NCBI GenBank assembly: GCA_036787895.1
Contig: DAIQOK010000001.1
Coordinates: 1-64,000, forward strand
Source: UBA7662 sp036787895
Lineage (GTDB): Bacteria; Bacteroidota; Bacteroidia; UBA7662
Direction of reading: 5' to 3'
DNA: 64,000 nt
Notes under the pieces: generated by a model
Told to the model about the DNA's origin: nothing
Databases searched by the model: none
The model's input: only the letters and a program-made list of their open reading frames with translations
Shown: one piece after another, positions 61,259-64,000 of the stretch
Numbering within the stretch: position 1 is the first letter of the stretch
How the letters are laid out: each line of letters opens with the position of its first letter
Program-made: the position numbers and the translations under genes

Positions 61259-63190
61259 TTAATTGTAGGACGCCAATAATTTGCTGGCGCCATTCTTCTG
61301 CCGTATAGGAATATCCAGTTCAATACGCGTACCACTGCCGGGTGCCGCATGTAGCTTAAAACTGGCCCCATCGTAGGCACTGATACGCGATTTGAAATTA
61401 TGTAAGCCAATACCTTGGCGGATATTTCCAGGGTCAAAACCTCGACCATTGTCTTCTATTCTGAGCTGAAGTACATCGTTGAGGAGGCAAATGTGCATCC
61501 AAACCGAACTGGCGTGCGCATGTTTGTGAATGTTTTGCAATGACTCCTGAGAAATTCGATAGAGGGTCATCGCTATATCTGGACTGACCCGACTTTCGTC
61601 TACATCAAAGGTCATTGAAAAGTAGGTGGAAGGAGCAAGCAAGCGGTAGGTAGAAACCAACTTTTCCATTTCGAGTTGCAGTGAAGTTTCCTGAAAGCTG
61701 GGTGGTAAAAGCTGGTGAGAGATATTTCTGACATCGTGAATACTCTGGTCTAAGGCACTCAACGCTTTTTCATAAAAGTTGAGTTGCGTTATATCTAATT
61801 GGTTGCGAAGTTGATGCAAAGAGGGTAGTAAAAAACGTGCACCTACAAGTGTACCTGCTACATGATCGTGTAATTCTCTGGCAATACGCTCTCTTTCCTT
61901 TTCTTGGCCATGAAAAAATTCCTTGAGACGGGCAGTTTTTTCTTTGGCCACTTCTGCTTGTAAGGCCAAACGTTCGTCGCTAAGTAATTTAAACTGATAG
62001 GCAAGTATTGCTGTGAATATTAGGATTTCAAAAGTACTGCCATACCAGGGAGCATAGGAAAAAAGTGGATGAAAGGGAAGGATTTCAAGATCAATAAGAA
62101 TTAAGCATACGGCTCCAATCATCGAAAAACTAAAGGCCAGCAAAAAGGAATTAGCGGTTAAGGGTAGTTTTTTGCGAACTAGAGCAGCTGAGACCAATAA
62201 ACTCACATAATTAAATAAAATGACAAGAGTTACCCAAGGAAAAAGTGCATTGAAATTCGATCGTAGATAATCCATCATAAACATACTAGCCACAATAAAA
62301 GTGGCTAGTATGGTCAAACTGGCATTAAAAAGACCATTCAGGAATGGCAGATTTTTTTTGGTTTCCAGAAAAAATTGCGCAAACCGTATCATGAAAAATG
62401 CCGTTGTCATAGCCAAATAAGAGCGCAAGATGTCGTTTAAGCCAATAATTTCCGGCGTCAGGTACTGAAACAGATAACCGAAATTTACCAGTGTGTAAAA
62501 TAACATAGACAACAAAAAGCAGCCATACCAGAGATAAATGCTGCGTTTTAGCATCAAAATGGAAAAAAATGCCAGGGAGATATTAACAAGTATAAAACCG
62601 ATATACAGTCCCATAACCAGGTTAAAGCCTTCCTGAAATTGGTGGTAGTTATTTTTGGTTCGAATACTAATGGGAATTTGAATGTTGCCGGAACTTTCAT
62701 TGTATGATTTTAAATACAAATGTTCAGTGGCGCCGGGTGCCAATCGCAGTTCATAGGAAGGAATACGACCCCGAATAGGCCAGCTCGTGTGTTTTACATG
62801 GTCACCAGCTTTTTCTACCAGATTTAATCGATTGCCTGTCCGGATGTAATACTCAACAAAATCGATATTGGGGTTATCCACCGAGACTATCATATTCTGA
62901 ATGCGGTCGGTAGCATTATATAGCGTTACTTTATACCAAAAGGCGGCTTTAACATAGCCCTGTACTACCTTGTCGGAAAGTAGGCTGCGCGATTTTACAT
63001 CGAAAATCTGAAGTATAAAATTGGGCTGTAGTTGAAAGGAACCATCAACAAATTGAGGTAAAGCAACCGGAGCCACCAAAGCTTGAAAATTGTCACGGAT
63101 AACCAAGGTGTCACCTTGCATCTGCTGAGCGCCGGCGGAAGTGAAGCCAGCAAAAAAAGGCAGAAAAAACAAGAAGACCAATCTTTTCAC
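61259..63190 (-). CDS. 7TMR-DISM sensor histidine kinase (HisKA_3)
   Basis: A signal peptide (about 1-21), a periplasmic 7TMR-DISMED2 domain (about 30-180) and seven membrane helices (about 190-400) precede a cytoplasmic kinase. The HisKA_3 phosphoacceptor is in RELHDHVAG (His441), and the ATPase has SLQNIHKHAHA, EDNGRGFDP and GIGLHNFKSR. DISM domains are thought to sense carbohydrates or other small molecules. It overlaps its response regulator by 4 bases. Confidence 0.92.
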   Translation of the reverse strand: MKRLVFLFFLPFFAGFTSAGAQQMQGDTLVIRDNFQALVAPVALPQFVDGSFQLQPNFILQIFDVKSRSLLSDKVVQGYVKAAFWYKVTLYNATDRIQNMIVSVDNPNIDFVEYYIRTGNRLNLVEKAGDHVKHTSWPIRGRIPSYELRLAPGATEHLYLKSYNESSGNIQIPISIRTKNNYHQFQEGFNLVMGLYIGFILVNISLAFFSILMLKRSIYLWYGCFLLSMLFYTLVNFGYLFQYLTPEIIGLNDILRSYLAMTTAFFMIRFAQFFLETKKNLPFLNGLFNASLTILATFIVASMFMMDYLRSNFNALFPWVTLVILFNYVSLLVSAALVRKKLPLTANSFLLAFSFSMIGAVCLILIDLEILPFHPLFSYAPWYGSTFEILIFTAILAYQFKLLSDERLALQAEVAKEKTARLKEFFHGQEKERERIARELHDHVAGTLVGARFLLPSLHQLRNQLDITQLNFYEKALSALDQSIHDVRNISHQLLPPSFQETSLQLEMEKLVSTYRLLAPSTYFSMTFDVDESRVSPDIAMTLYRISQESLQNIHKHAHASSVWMHICLLNDVLQLRIEDNGRGFDPGNIRQGIGLHNFKSRISAYDGASFKLHAAPGSGTRIELDIPIRQKNGASKLLASYN

Positions 63191-63810
63191 GCCAGGTTGT
63201 TTTTAAGTGCGAAACTTACCAATCCAGCAGTACTGTGGATTTTAAGTTTTTGCATAATATTCTTACGGTGCGTCAGAACGGTGTCTTCACTTATATACAA
63301 TTCCTCCGCAATCATCTTACTGCTTTTCTCACTAGCAATTAGTCCAAGTATTTCTGTTTCTCTTTTGGTGAGTTCAACAGCCAAATTCGAAGCCAGACCT
63401 TCAAAATTGTGCATCTCCTCTGGAAAATAACTACCGCCATCTAAAATCGTCAGCATGGCACTCGACAAAAGTTCACCATCACCGTTTTTTACAAAAAAAC
63501 CATCGGCCTGACTGCTCAGAACTTTGCGGAAAACAAATGGGCTGTCGAACATCGTCATCACCAGTATTTTGAGCTCAGGATGATCTTTTTTCAGTATGTG
63601 AATTAATTCATGACCACTCAATTCCGGCATCTGTAAATCGGTAATGACTAAATCGAGCGCCATCCCCTTTTTAAGGTCATCGAGTAATAAGTGAGGGTCG
63701 CTGTAAGCCTTTACGCTGGATACAAAGTTCAACTGACTTATCACCCAACGCATGCCATCTAACAGAATAGTATGATCGTCAACAACAGCGATATGGTACA
63801 TCTTCGACAT
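63187..63810 (-). CDS. NarL/FixJ-type response regulator
   Basis: The receiver domain (about 5-125) has VVDDHTIL, the phosphoacceptor Asp58 in VITDLQMPE, and the conserved Lys in GFFVKNGDGE. A LuxR-type helix-turn-helix (about 145-205; TKRETEILGLIASEKSSKMIAEEL, SEDTVLTHRKNIMQKL) binds DNA. Phosphorylation by the adjacent kinase should switch it on. It is the first gene of the pair. Confidence 0.93.
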   Translation of the reverse strand: MSKMYHIAVVDDHTILLDGMRWVISQLNFVSSVKAYSDPHLLLDDLKKGMALDLVITDLQMPELSGHELIHILKKDHPELKILVMTMFDSPFVFRKVLSSQADGFFVKNGDGELLSSAMLTILDGGSYFPEEMHNFEGLASNLAVELTKRETEILGLIASEKSSKMIAEELYISEDTVLTHRKNIMQKLKIHSTAGLVSFALKNNLA

Positions 63811-63959
63811 TCAAGGCTTGAACTTAATCAATAAATAGAGTATCTAAAAGCAGTTTGTGCGTGCTGACCTACTTTCCATAGAAGTATTTCTACACTTCAG
63901 CAGTTGGGATTTGGTTAGCGAACATACAAATCGTTGGTTTGTAGACCAAAATGTATCCT

Positions 63960-64000
63960 ATGAATCGGTATGTCGTCTTCAGTTTATTTGTGTGCAGTTT
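63960..64000 (+). CDS. 5' end of a further gene, cut by the window
   Basis: An ATG at 63960 opens MNRYVVFSLFVCS, which reads as the start of a signal peptide. A promoter-like TTG (63911-63913), 20-base spacer and TTGGTTTG (63934-63941, one mismatch) lie just upstream. Only 13 codons are visible. Confidence 0.45.
   Translation, partial: MNRYVVFSLFVCS

Overview
This window looks like a chromosomal segment of a Bacteroidota bacterium. The evidence includes type IX secretion sorting domains of both kinds (the 'YPNP' type A and the 'NAFTPNGDGVND' type B). Several promoters match the phylum's TTG-N19/20-TAnnTTTG pattern, and the tmRNA encodes the tag GENNYALAA. Family content also fits: an S46 dipeptidyl-peptidase, DUF2490 and DUF481 barrels, an OmpA/TPR lipoprotein, and ccmBCD followed by a glutamate-type dehydrogenase. 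I see no phage, transposon, plasmid or CRISPR signature. Most of the window is housekeeping and cell-envelope content.

Layout. 1-5.8 kb: a broken 3' gene end, a solitary actin-like ATPase that appears circularly permuted, an alanine/saccharopine dehydrogenase-like enzyme, ssrA (tmRNA), and three envelope proteins (DUF2490, a MORN protein, a small barrel). 5.8-15.8 kb: plsC, an S46 peptidase with DPP11-type specificity, a 7-bp minisatellite, accC, the divergent ccmB-ccmC-ccmD-gdh run, a MerR/TipAS regulator with a textbook 19-bp-spacer promoter, a DsbA-like protein and an unknown membrane protein. 16-24 kb: a VOC/SDR pair, then a tetR-ABC-HlyD-TolC operon for a complete tripartite exporter whose ATPase has degenerate catalytic motifs, then a 3-hydroxyacyl-CoA dehydrogenase. 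24-41.5 kb: nnrE/D, an NlpC/P60 hydrolase, an OmpA/TPR lipoprotein, ftsE with a GT2 glycosyltransferase, a tight gyrB-lolD-recQ-GT4 run, rluA-type synthase, a ClC protein, an AraC regulator, pdhB and an SDR.

41.5-55.3 kb is dominated by two tandem, same-strand genes for secreted proteins of about 2,200 residues. Both have two beta-helix blocks, an Ig-like domain and a T9SS sorting tail. In each, the Ig-like domain is split by a different inserted module at the same place. 55.8-61 kb: an unknown membrane-anchored protein, a DUF481 barrel and a 1,218-residue T9SS-exported beta-propeller/PKD protein. 61.1-64 kb: tRNA-Lys, a 7TMR-DISM histidine kinase with its NarL-type regulator, and the first codons of a further gene.

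The strongest leads are the permuted actin, the nested module insertions in the paired giant adhesin-like proteins, the exporter with a degenerate ATPase, and a recurring promoter geometry that predicts leaderless mRNAs for several genes. All calls rest on reading the sequence and on family knowledge; no search was run.
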